Source: a virus. From it: DNA of 21,812 bases. A program made the translations under genes and the position numbers. Positions 1-6,518 of this stretch are shown in pieces. The first letter of the stretch is position 1. Every line of letters starts with the position of its first letter. Below the pieces are notes generated by a model. That model searched no databases and had not been told where the DNA came from. It saw only the letters and a list, made by a program, of their open reading frames with translations. The stretch is from positions 1 to 21,812 of IMG/VR virus record IMGVR_UViG_3300032607_000978; one strand, 5' to 3'.

Positions 1-264
1 ACCCTGAACACCCTGTGCACCAGAACCAGTTGCTCCTTGAATACCTTGTGTACCAGTAGCACCCTGAGCACCATGTGCTCCTTGAATACCTTGAGCTCCT
101 TGTGCACCAGTAGCTCCTTGAACCCCTTGCGCACCTGAACCAGTTGCTCCTTGAATACCTTGTACGCCAGTAGCCCCTTGAACCCCTTGAACCCCTTGAG
201 CACCAGAACCAGTTGCTCCTTGGATACCTTGTGCACCCTGAGCACCCTGAACACCCTGAACACC
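1..264 (-). repeat. Collagen-type Gly-X-Y coding repeat
   Basis: Degenerate tandem 9-base units encode Gly-X-Y triplets. Longer units of about 36-60 bases, built around the peptide [15 protein letters not shown], recur three times. The repeat is translated without interruption, so it is a protein repeat rather than a CRISPR or satellite array. Such tracts are prone to slippage and to assembly collapse. Confidence 0.85.
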
Positions 265-357
265 ACTTGTAACAGAAATTGAATATTCACTGCGACTCGA
301 TATTGAACCAATAGAAGCGTTCTGACCAGATTCTAGGGTTGTTGTCAGAATAGTCAT
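1..357 (-). CDS. Collagen-like fibre protein (3' end outside window)
   Basis: The reading frame starts with ATG at 357 and stays open to the window edge, giving 119 residues of a longer protein. Residues 1-31 are a non-repetitive Ser/Thr-rich head. From Gly32 on the chain is collagen-like Gly-X-Y, with units such as GVQ, GIQ, GAQ and GAT. A two-residue slip (GAT-GS-GAQ) recurs three times, so the triplet register is interrupted periodically. Phage proteins of this type usually form trimeric tail or capsid fibres; the receptor-binding or C-terminal domain would lie outside the window. The start overlaps the stop of the next gene upstream as TAATG, suggesting translational coupling. I infer a fibre or appendage protein; the exact virion location is unknown. 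Confidence 0.85.
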   Translation of the reverse strand, partial: MTILTTTLESGQNASIGSISSRSEYSISVTSGVQGVQGAQGAQGIQGATGSGAQGVQGVQGATGVQGIQGATGSGAQGVQGATGAQGAQGIQGAHGAQGATGTQGIQGATGSGAQGVQG

Positions 358-695
358 TAACTTACACCCCCACTCACTTTAACAACACCTTCCGCAACTC
401 GAGTCTTAAATCCAGCTCCAGAGGTTATTGATAGATCGTAAAAGTATCTCTGAATAGAAAGATTAGCAGTTTGTTCAGGAGTGAGTGACATTGTTACCTG
501 GCCAGCTGCAGCATTATAGATAGATGTTGTAAAGGAAATAGCTTGGGCATCAGGTGTATAAAAATCACTTTTAAGTTTAGCAGAGGTTGTGTAGCCAGTC
601 AAATTCAAAGGAGAAGCTCCAAGATTTACTGTAAAGGTTACTTCAAAACTTGATTTTTGATTAATAACAATATCGATTGTGTTATCGGCAGCCAT
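357..695 (-). CDS. BppU-like N-terminal virion protein (hypothetical)
   Basis: This 112-residue protein starts at ATG 695 behind a GGAAG ribosome binding site. Its pattern ([16 protein letters not shown], then [16 protein letters not shown], then a short YDL strand and a C-terminal [13 protein letters not shown]) is typical of the small all-beta domain at the N-terminus of phage baseplate upper proteins and of similar small proteins in marine T4-like phages. It has no signal peptide or membrane segment. It sits directly upstream of the collagen-like gene with a one-base overlap, so a role in attaching or assembling that fibre is plausible. Function is inferred from fold resemblance and neighbourhood. 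Confidence 0.8.
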   Translation of the reverse strand: MAADNTIDIVINQKSSFEVTFTVNLGASPLNLTGYTTSAKLKSDFYTPDAQAISFTTSIYNAAAGQVTMSLTPEQTANLSIQRYFYDLSITSGAGFKTRVAEGVVKVSGGVS

Positions 696-708
696 TTATC
701 TTCCTTGT

Positions 709-1143
709 TTAGTTGCACCAAGATTGTTTTGCGTCTCCGTAATACTCACGGGCAAGACCATTACTGATTAACCCAGCACGAACGCTTTGGCCATTAACAA
801 GAATATCACCTAAAACACGGCCACCAAACTTATCCCACCCATATAGAGTAGCTTGAATCTTACCACCCTTTGCAATCATATCGTAAGTAAATTTACTCGC
901 CAACTGCGCGCGCTGATCTTCTTGCGGACATTGAGCTCTGTGACCTTTTTCTGGAGTATCGACTCCGTAAATTCTGACTGCAAGTTCAGGCTTTAATGGT
1001 GCAGGTAAGAACGGTGCAGAGATTACAATAGTGTCACCATCATTCACTCTTAGAACTTGAGCATCATATGTCACACCAGTTGGTTGTTTTGCTGCTAATG
1101 CCAACAGAGGCAAAGCAAGTATCAGTAGTATTATCTTTTTCAT
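709..1143 (-). CDS. Secreted staphylococcal-nuclease-like (thermonuclease) protein
   Basis: This 144-residue protein carries a clear signal peptide: Lys2-Lys3, a hydrophobic run to about residue 16, and an Ala-rich cleavage region near 17-18. The rest is an SNase domain. DGDT at 35-38 supplies calcium-binding Asp, VRIYGVDTPE at 56-65 supplies the catalytic Arg57, Asp62 and Glu65, and KFGGRVLGD at 105-113 supplies the second catalytic Arg109. All key residues of the family are present, so it should be an active Ca-dependent DNA/RNA endonuclease, exported to the periplasm or outside. Its start overlaps the stop of the spanin-like lipoprotein gene as ATGA. Possible roles are host DNA degradation at lysis or clearing of extracellular DNA; the sequence does not decide. 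Confidence 0.9.
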   Translation of the reverse strand: MKKIILLILALPLLALAAKQPTGVTYDAQVLRVNDGDTIVISAPFLPAPLKPELAVRIYGVDTPEKGHRAQCPQEDQRAQLASKFTYDMIAKGGKIQATLYGWDKFGGRVLGDILVNGQSVRAGLISNGLAREYYGDAKQSWCN

Positions 1144-1424
1144 TTTACACTTTCAAATATTTGTTTCTGTGTATTATACCATTCAATCCATGATTCGTTC
1201 TGAATTGAACACTGATGATATTTTGTATAGTTATTTGTAACTGACTTTGCTATGTCGCTTAGCTTTGCTTCGTTTTCTAATTTTTCTAGCTGAGCGCATG
1301 GTTGCATTAACTTTTCAGGTGCTTGTGGAAATTTAGCTACGACAGGAACTATAGTACTGCAACCTGTTGCTAAGAATGCAAGTGTAATAAATATTAATAA
1401 CACAAAACCTTTAACTAAATTCAT
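1140..1424 (-). CDS. Outer-membrane spanin lipoprotein (Rz1-like)
   Basis: This 94-residue protein has a short hydrophobic signal (residues 7-19) ending in a lipobox, LATGC, with Cys22 as the lipidation site. A proline-containing stretch follows (VPVVAKFPQAPEKLMQPC), which is characteristic of phage o-spanins. The C-terminal part is mostly polar. Its gene begins with an ATGA overlap at the end of the gene for a membrane-anchored coiled-coil protein. This arrangement matches the i-spanin/o-spanin pairs that fuse inner and outer membranes in the last step of lysis. No holin or endolysin gene is visible next to it in this window. Confidence 0.75.
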   Translation of the reverse strand: MNLVKGFVLLIFITLAFLATGCSTIVPVVAKFPQAPEKLMQPCAQLEKLENEAKLSDIAKSVTNNYTKYHQCSIQNESWIEWYNTQKQIFESVK

Positions 1425-1849
1425 TTTGGTAACTCTGCTGCATTGTTTAATACATTAACTAATTCATTTGGTATTTCGCATCTATCGTTATACTTAACAA
1501 TCTCTTTATCAATATACTTAATAGTTTCCTCACCCTTGACTCTTACAATCTCAATCTTAGTAACAAATTTGGTTACAATCTTTACATTTTCTTCTGCAGA
1601 CTTTACTTCTGCAGCTGCTACTTTTTGTTCCATCTCTGCAACACGGTCTCTCCATACCTGGTCATTCCATGCTGCACCCAACATAAATGTTGAACCTACA
1701 ATAGCTACTACTGACACAAGCTGGATTGGAGTCTTGTACATATAGACAAACGGAATAAACTTCATTAAGTATGAAGCAATCAAGCCACCTATACCAGCTA
1801 GTAAGATGAAATAGAATATCCAATCAGGAAGGAAGCTTAGTATCCACAT
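1421..1849 (-). CDS. Inner-membrane spanin (Rz-like)
   Basis: This 142-residue protein has two predicted membrane segments, about residues 10-28 and 42-60. A long charged helix with heptad character follows from about 66 to 120. A short C-terminal tail contains CEIPNELVNVLNNAAE, a pattern seen in phage Rz-like proteins. It would sit in the inner membrane with the coiled coil in the periplasm, where it would bind the lipoprotein encoded just downstream. The four-base overlap with that gene suggests equal synthesis. The presence of two membrane segments rather than one is typical of marine T4-like versions, as far as I recall. The start at ATG 1849 overlaps the end of the preceding gene by 26 bases. 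Confidence 0.75.
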   Translation of the reverse strand: MWILSFLPDWIFYFILLAGIGGLIASYLMKFIPFVYMYKTPIQLVSVVAIVGSTFMLGAAWNDQVWRDRVAEMEQKVAAAEVKSAEENVKIVTKFVTKIEIVRVKGEETIKYIDKEIVKYNDRCEIPNELVNVLNNAAELPK

Positions 1850-2360
1850 ACGGTTTCTTTCTTCTCAACATACCTTTAGCTCTAGTAATCAAAAGAGGAT
1901 CGAACCCCTTCACATTACCACTACCAACATTATTTGTAGGGACTTCACCTTCTTCAGTAAGTTGGTTGTATACTTTCATAAACTGAGTCTCAAAATAGAC
2001 TTCGTTGAGCAACAAGTCACTCTTGTGCTCTTTGATCAGTAGGTACGAAGCAACAGAAGAACCAAGGACAGAGCTGCCACCCGGAATCTTTGCTAATAGT
2101 TTTTTAAGATTGTTTGTTAGAATGTCAAAATAACCCCATGCAGCCTTTTCTTGGTCTGTCTTGAGTGTATTTTTCTTTTTGAGAACCTTACCGTTCTTAT
2201 CAATGATACCTAGCTTGTAGGCATCAGACTTTTCAAACGGAACAACAATGCGTTTAAGGAACTGATAGGTCAAAAACATATCCATCATCGGATTCTTAGT
2301 CATCGATGGGACGTTTTTAATTTCTGTTGGGAACTTAGGTTGATTGTTTAGTTTGTTCAT
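1824..2360 (-). CDS. Conserved T4-like marine phage protein, function unknown
   Basis: This soluble-looking 178-residue protein has no signal peptide. It contains PMMDMFLTYQFLKRIVVPF near the N-terminus, then KLGIIDKNGKVLKKKNTL and an LKKLLAKIPGG segment. I recognise this combination from hypothetical proteins of T4-like cyanophages but cannot assign a function. The C-terminus is basic (MLRRKKPYVDTKLPS). The gene overlaps its upstream neighbour by 26 bases and the downstream spanin gene by 26 bases, so it belongs to one tightly packed transcript. A virion or assembly role is plausible from position only. Confidence 0.8.
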   Translation of the reverse strand: MNKLNNQPKFPTEIKNVPSMTKNPMMDMFLTYQFLKRIVVPFEKSDAYKLGIIDKNGKVLKKKNTLKTDQEKAAWGYFDILTNNLKKLLAKIPGGSSVLGSSVASYLLIKEHKSDLLLNEVYFETQFMKVYNQLTEEGEVPTNNVGSGNVKGFDPLLITRAKGMLRRKKPYVDTKLPS

Positions 2361-2748
2361 TTATTGTTCTTAATTTATCTACAATACCCTGATCCATAAA
2401 GATATCGGAGGTAATAATGTTCCTTCCCTCGACATTATATATGACATCTGGCAAATAGTTTAGAAGTAATAAAAATGGCTTGAGATACATGCCATAGTTA
2501 TCCATCTTTAAAAACAATAATCTTGTCGTTGCCTCAACACCAAACACATTATAAATGATGGTTAAATGATTGAGGACTAATCTTTCGTTAATCTCTCCAA
2601 ACTCCTCATATCTACTAAACAACTTCTTTAAATATTTGAATCTACTCAAATCCTCATAAAACTCTATTGTATCAAAGAAGTGAGGATTATCATAGTATTT
2701 AGCAGCATACAAAAGGGCATTCGCCTCGTTCAAATCATCAATGTTCAT
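2335..2748 (-). CDS. Conserved T4-like marine phage protein, function unknown
   Basis: This acidic, mostly helical 137-residue protein starts at ATG 2748. Its N-terminus (NIDDLNEANALLYAAKYYDN) and the segment RLVLNHLTIIYNVFGVEA are features I associate with a widespread hypothetical family in marine T4-like phages. It has no signal peptide, membrane segment or catalytic motif that I can see. Its gene lies one base after the preceding gene and overlaps the next by 26 bases. The family is usually found next to structural genes, but its function is unknown to me. Confidence 0.8.
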   Translation of the reverse strand: MNIDDLNEANALLYAAKYYDNPHFFDTIEFYEDLSRFKYLKKLFSRYEEFGEINERLVLNHLTIIYNVFGVEATTRLLFLKMDNYGMYLKPFLLLLNYLPDVIYNVEGRNIITSDIFMDQGIVDKLRTINEQTKQST

Positions 2749-2749
2749 A

Positions 2750-3034
2750 TTAGAAACTACTTAGTGCAACCCTTTTCAGTGTATTGTTTGCTGTTGCAAT
2801 ATACAAATAGGAAGTATCAAACATCAATGTACCCTTTTTAACAGTAATTGTACTGTTTGCAGGTGTCGAATTAAAAATCACAACGTTGGCTGTAGAATTA
2901 CCAAGTAAATTGCCAACAGTAACATACTTAGTAACAGGTGTACCTGATGGACTATCAACGATAACAATCAGATCATCAGCTGACGGAGCCGTCAATGCAG
3001 ACAGCTCCGTTATCTTTTTAGCACGATCACTCAT
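2750..3034 (-). CDS. Small virion-associated protein (tail-fibre-type N-terminal motif)
   Basis: This 94-residue protein begins with AKKITELSALTAPSADDLIV, a motif recurring at the N-terminus of phage structural and fibre proteins in marine T4-like viruses. VDSPSGTPVTKYVTVGNLL follows. The rest is Thr/Asn/Val-rich beta-strand sequence ending LKRVALSSF. Coding begins at ATG 3034, overlapping the stop of the previous gene by one base (TAATG). It is probably a small structural protein that attaches another component, but only the motif and the neighbourhood support this. Confidence 0.75.
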   Translation of the reverse strand: MSDRAKKITELSALTAPSADDLIVIVDSPSGTPVTKYVTVGNLLGNSTANVVIFNSTPANSTITVKKGTLMFDTSYLYIATANNTLKRVALSSF

Positions 3035-3891
3035 TATGCATCAGGTAAAACGTTATCATCAGATCCGTCTGTAGACATGGATCCCATAGCTACCAATGTT
3101 TCGTACTGAACACGTCCAGCACGTCCACCAGTACCTTCTGTTCTAACTACCCAACCAGCGTGCGCAATACCCTTGTTCTTTGCACCACCAACTGTAACAA
3201 CACCAGTTGCTGTTTGACCAGTCAACGAGTGACCGGCTTGGGCAGATGTTGGAACAGAAGAGATATTGACAGCAGGACCACCTAAAGTTTCAGAAAGCTG
3301 GATTGCAGTTGAATTAGTAGTTAATACAAAATATTGTGTGTTGTTTGATAATCCACCCAATGTAGTATTAGAAGCAGCAACCAAGTAAGTAACAATGTCG
3401 TTATTTACAAAGAAATCTCTATTGGAACCAAGTGTGATAAAACCATTGACAGAAGAGTTACCAATTGTGACGTTAGTTGTGTTACCTGGAAATGTTTGTG
3501 CTGATGGTGCTGATATAGTAATGATAGGAGACGTTGTAAATCCCGAACCATTTGTTGAAATATTAATAGCACTGATCTTACCTGAAGCACTTGATAAACC
3601 ATTTGCAACAGCTCCAGATCCTGTATTGTTTGATGTAAATGCAACTGTTGCATTAGCTCTGTATCCAGAACCAGCAAAAGTAAGGATACCGTCTACAACT
3701 GGGCCTGTTCCTACTGCCATCTCTGTTGTGTCGACACCGTATACACCAACAATTTCATTGGAAACAAAACTGTTAGGTGTTGTATTACCGTACAATAGAT
3801 TAGCATTAGCTCTTGTAGGTTCTTTATTAAATAATGCAGGTGCAGAAATTACTGAATTACCTGCTACGTCTGTTGATCCCCATAATGGCAT
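3034..3891 (-). CDS. Virion structural protein with inserted beta-repeat domain
   Basis: The 285-residue protein has termini typical of a common marine T4-like structural family: MPLWGSTD plus VYGVDTTEMAV at the start, and GWVVRTEGTGGRAGRVQYET with LVAMG near the end. Between them, roughly residues 65-220, lies a Gly/Ser/Thr/Asn-rich segment. It has repeated GSGY/GSGF units (TFAGSGYRANATVAFT and TNGSGFTTSPIITI) and a second motif, LSNNTQYFVLTTNSTAIQLS, common in phage adhesin-type domains. The ribosome binding site is AAGGAG, seven bases before ATG 3891. The 36-base space upstream holds no gene but lies below a possible late promoter. Confidence 0.8.
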   Translation of the reverse strand: MPLWGSTDVAGNSVISAPALFNKEPTRANANLLYGNTTPNSFVSNEIVGVYGVDTTEMAVGTGPVVDGILTFAGSGYRANATVAFTSNNTGSGAVANGLSSASGKISAINISTNGSGFTTSPIITISAPSAQTFPGNTTNVTIGNSSVNGFITLGSNRDFFVNNDIVTYLVAASNTTLGGLSNNTQYFVLTTNSTAIQLSETLGGPAVNISSVPTSAQAGHSLTGQTATGVVTVGGAKNKGIAHAGWVVRTEGTGGRAGRVQYETLVAMGSMSTDGSDDNVLPDA

Positions 3892-3924
3892 TTTTGACTC
3901 CTTGAATTTGAGGTGATTATCTTG

Positions 3925-3932
3925 TATTTAGT
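3925..3932 (-). promoter_or_regulatory. Possible variant late promoter (ACTAAATA)
   Basis: The minus strand reads ACTAAATAC here, two mismatches from the T4 late element TATAAATA. It sits about 34 bases before the start at 3891, overlapping the end of the 62-aa gene. CTAAATAC also occurs inside genes at 14808-14814 and 2696-2702, so this may be chance. Confidence 0.3.
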
Positions 3933-4116
3933 CTTTAGAAGAACTTAGCATATCAGAAAGAAAGGCTGACTCCTTGTACTTGATTAATGTGTCATCTGCT
4001 TCCCTTACCTTTTTAGGTGGTGGGAGTGTGGATATTGCATCTACTTGCTCTATTGACTCCAAAGCAGCCAACACAGTGTCACCACCAATAGTTATAATAG
4101 CTGCATTAGTTTCCAT
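3928..4116 (-). CDS. Small hypothetical protein (62 aa)
   Basis: This short acidic protein starts at ATG 4116 behind an AGGAAAA ribosome binding site and overlaps the stop of the 800-aa frame as TAATG. It has VLAALESIEQVDAISTLPPP in the middle and a charged tail ending LSDMLSSSKD, with no recognised domain. The tight coupling and good ribosome binding site argue that it is a real gene. Its place in the run suggests a virion or assembly accessory. Confidence 0.65.
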   Translation of the reverse strand: METNAAIITIGGDTVLAALESIEQVDAISTLPPPKKVREADDTLIKYKESAFLSDMLSSSKD

Positions 4117-5375
4117 TATTTTCCTGTTATAGCTTTGTGAACAGCCATAAGACTGTCATAGGATTTATGAAGTTCGTCGTGAGCAAATTTTCTATGCTCA
4201 GGTTTAAGTTTCTCTATCGCAGTAACAATGGTCTTTGCAACTGGTGATGATACATTATGTTTTTTACCGTTCTTGAATGATACCTCATAAGGCTTCATTG
4301 TAGAGTCAATTGCTTTCTTCAACTGAACATGAATGTGCTGATCCGCTTCTACACCACTATCAGGATCTAACTTATGATTTTTGGAATAGTCTTCTTCATC
4401 ATCTTCTTTGGCTTCAGCAACATAACCTTCATTCATCTCTGCTGTCATATAATCAGCAACAGTTGAAATGTAGTCTTCAGCTTTAGTAATTTTGGACTGA
4501 ACCCACTCAGCAAGATTAGTTGTATCTTTCAACATATCATGAACAGCTTGTGAATTAGCAATAATACTTCTCAATTGAGTCTTTGCCATATCACCTTCGT
4601 AATCATATTCACGAGGATCTTTGGCTTCATTAGTTTGTTTAGGAGTCAGAGCACGCTTTTCGTTCTCTTTCTTTTTTGCTTCTTCGGTTTCGCGCTGCTG
4701 CTTGACCTTTTGAAGAGCCTTGAACATTCTCATAGAAGCTGATTGTCCTTCTACCATATGACCTTCTGGCTCGTAGCTGTCCCCTACATACTGACCAGGT
4801 TTATGATCAGAGTATTCTTTAGCAACTTGATCCGGCAACGTTAGCTTATTTGTTAATCTTCTTACTGCACGACCTTGGCCAGACATACGTTGTTTTCTAT
4901 TCTCTTTGGACTTATCCTGAATAGACTTTTTAAAATAAGAATGAGTGAGCTCTTTTGAGATTTCATCAACTTGTTCAACGTCTTCTTTATTCAAACGTTT
5001 TACAGCACTATCTAAACCAGCCATACGTTTGCCAATAGTGGCTGATGTTTTATTAGCAGCCTTAGCATCCCCTGCTTTAATCTGAGGACCTAATACTCGA
5101 TGCTTAGCGGAGATCTGCTTATCAGCTTTATCTTGGTAAGACAGAAGTGTATCTTTGTTTAGCTCAGAAATAACTTCTTCATTATACTGACGGCCAACAA
5201 ACTTTTGGATTGAAGTTAACACGTCAGACTTATCTTCAGACTGAGGGTTGATAGTTTTGCGGTGAGCTCTGACTTTACGAGTAGTTGGCTTGCCTTGTGC
5301 ATCGACAGAATTAACCAATTTAAAGTCAGAAGATACTGCAACACCTTCCGATAGGATATCTTTTAATGTTTTCAT
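4116..5375 (-). CDS. Nested in-frame product of the 800-aa gene (internal start, 419 aa)
   Basis: ATG 5375 is in frame with the larger gene and is preceded by AGAAGGAACAAAAATG. The 651-aa gene start at 8473 has almost the same leader (AAGGAACAAAAATG). The product would begin MKTLKDILSE-GVAVSS, resembling the T4 internal-protein capsid-targeting sequence, with an L-x-E cleavage site after residue 10. Just upstream the codon CAA at 5390-5388 precedes GAAGGA; a TAA there would give the usual stop-plus-ribosome-site joint between separate genes. The start is therefore probably used, either in addition to the full-length protein or, if position 5390 is misread, instead of a fusion. Expression of the nested product is inferred. 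Confidence 0.55.
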   Translation of the reverse strand: MKTLKDILSEGVAVSSDFKLVNSVDAQGKPTTRKVRAHRKTINPQSEDKSDVLTSIQKFVGRQYNEEVISELNKDTLLSYQDKADKQISAKHRVLGPQIKAGDAKAANKTSATIGKRMAGLDSAVKRLNKEDVEQVDEISKELTHSYFKKSIQDKSKENRKQRMSGQGRAVRRLTNKLTLPDQVAKEYSDHKPGQYVGDSYEPEGHMVEGQSASMRMFKALQKVKQQRETEEAKKKENEKRALTPKQTNEAKDPREYDYEGDMAKTQLRSIIANSQAVHDMLKDTTNLAEWVQSKITKAEDYISTVADYMTAEMNEGYVAEAKEDDEEDYSKNHKLDPDSGVEADQHIHVQLKKAIDSTMKPYEVSFKNGKKHNVSSPVAKTIVTAIEKLKPEHRKFAHDELHKSYDSLMAVHKAITGK

Positions 5376-6518
5376 TTTTGTTCCTTCTTGTACAGACTTC
5401 CAGCTTCCGCCCTTACCCTTATACCATTTAGCTGCCCATCCGTTTGCATATGCAGAAGGATAGACATCGAACTTTGATCTGGCAAGTGTCTTGGCCCTTG
5501 CCCAAAGACCTGGGTTAGTTGGAACATTCTTTTCTTCTAGGTATTCTTCTGATTGCATGTTTATATAGAAATTAGCTTGTTTTTTATCCAATGTTGTTGC
5601 ATTGGCTCTATTTTTTAAACTTCTTACCTTGGCTAGTGTCAGTGTACCTTTGACCTTTGCTTTCAAAGTACCAGGTGCACCTCTTTTGCTGTGACTTTTC
5701 TTAATTAAATCTGATGTACTAACTTCTTGTATTACATCACAACCACAATGTTTAAAATGTTCATTTGTTGAATCTTTATAATATGAATTCGATGGATCAG
5801 CATCCTTTGTTTCATCTGGCCACCAATCTAATTCGAATTTCTTTCCTCTACTGAACATACTAGACATGCTTAGAATACGTTTCTCATATTCTTCTTTACT
5901 AGGCTTGACTCTACCAGCAACAACGTCCAACACATAGTTGATAGTCGTTGCATTAGCTGTAATCGATCCACATCTAGCCCCAACCTCTCCCTTTAGGAAG
6001 TCAATAAGAATACTTCCACTTGATTCAGCAAGAGCAGTTGCATATTTAACTGGAACAATTAAATCAACATAGCAATAAATGAAGTCATAATGAGGAGCTG
6101 GAGAGCTATGTAAAATATACTCATCCTTGACAACTATCCTCTTAAAACCATCCTTTGATTCCCAGACCAATTCTTCGTCTGTGGTTGAATCTGGCTGACC
6201 AAAGAATTTAGATAAGTGAATAGCGTAATCAGCTGGTTCTTTGTTTTTCCAATCAAGGGAGCGAATAGTCTGTTCCTTTATTGTTGCAACATTTACTGGT
6301 TTTTCACCCTTGCCTGATCTATCAGCAACAGGATCTTCTCTTCTTTTCCTACGAGTAGCAGCTGCTCTATCGTCTTTACTCATCGCACGTGCCTTTGCTA
6401 TAGGAAGACATTTTGGTTTACCTTCACCTTCATCTCGGGCACAGTCACCAATAATGTCTCCCTTGGTGTTCATTCGAACCCATTTATCACGAAACCAATT
6501 ACGCAGGTCCTCGTTCAT
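4116..6518 (-). CDS. Large head-associated protein, DUF5872-like N-terminal half joined to internal-protein half
   Basis: An unbroken 800-residue frame starts at ATG 6518. Residues 1-80 (LRNWFRDKWVRMNTKGDIIG, then GEGKPKCLPIAKARAMS and an RRKRREDPVADR tract) and about 320-375 (NPGLWARAKTLARSKFDVYP, then AKWYKGKGGSWKS) are hallmark segments of a phage protein family with a basic, cysteine-containing N-terminus. From Met382 the sequence changes character: a capsid-targeting-like MKTLKDILSE, two copies of a VDEISK-type module (about 447-560), and DYEGDMAKTQLRSIIANSQA with a helical region around 640-690. The tail is charged. The two halves look like two ancestral proteins joined in frame, with a retained ribosome binding site at the joint (see the nested start at 5375). 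A role inside the head or in scaffold assembly is inferred. Confidence 0.85.
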   Translation of the reverse strand: MNEDLRNWFRDKWVRMNTKGDIIGDCARDEGEGKPKCLPIAKARAMSKDDRAAATRRKRREDPVADRSGKGEKPVNVATIKEQTIRSLDWKNKEPADYAIHLSKFFGQPDSTTDEELVWESKDGFKRIVVKDEYILHSSPAPHYDFIYCYVDLIVPVKYATALAESSGSILIDFLKGEVGARCGSITANATTINYVLDVVAGRVKPSKEEYEKRILSMSSMFSRGKKFELDWWPDETKDADPSNSYYKDSTNEHFKHCGCDVIQEVSTSDLIKKSHSKRGAPGTLKAKVKGTLTLAKVRSLKNRANATTLDKKQANFYINMQSEEYLEEKNVPTNPGLWARAKTLARSKFDVYPSAYANGWAAKWYKGKGGSWKSVQEGTKMKTLKDILSEGVAVSSDFKLVNSVDAQGKPTTRKVRAHRKTINPQSEDKSDVLTSIQKFVGRQYNEEVISELNKDTLLSYQDKADKQISAKHRVLGPQIKAGDAKAANKTSATIGKRMAGLDSAVKRLNKEDVEQVDEISKELTHSYFKKSIQDKSKENRKQRMSGQGRAVRRLTNKLTLPDQVAKEYSDHKPGQYVGDSYEPEGHMVEGQSASMRMFKALQKVKQQRETEEAKKKENEKRALTPKQTNEAKDPREYDYEGDMAKTQLRSIIANSQAVHDMLKDTTNLAEWVQSKITKAEDYISTVADYMTAEMNEGYVAEAKEDDEEDYSKNHKLDPDSGVEADQHIHVQLKKAIDSTMKPYEVSFKNGKKHNVSSPVAKTIVTAIEKLKPEHRKFAHDELHKSYDSLMAVHKAITGK
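4842..5180 (-). repeat. Two diverged VDELSK-type modules within the 800-aa protein
   Basis: Two adjacent coding modules occupy about 4974-5180 and 4842-4973. Each starts with an acidic V-(I/D)-(S/E)-E-(L/I)-(N/S)-K motif followed by a T-x-x-S-Y segment, continues as a Lys-rich helix and ends with R-x-L-(N/T) before the next module. A third relative occurs in the 651-aa protein at about 7081-7270. Confidence 0.55.

Noticed and set aside
1-264. Regular short repeats that could suggest a CRISPR array or tandem satellite
   Set aside because: There are no spacers, the period is nine bases, and the minus strand translates through it as Gly-X-Y from a proper start.
3395-3916. 173-codon open frame on the plus strand
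   Set aside because: It lies opposite the structural gene, has no ribosome binding site or recognised domain, and its composition is the mirror of the Thr/Asn/Gly-rich coding strand.
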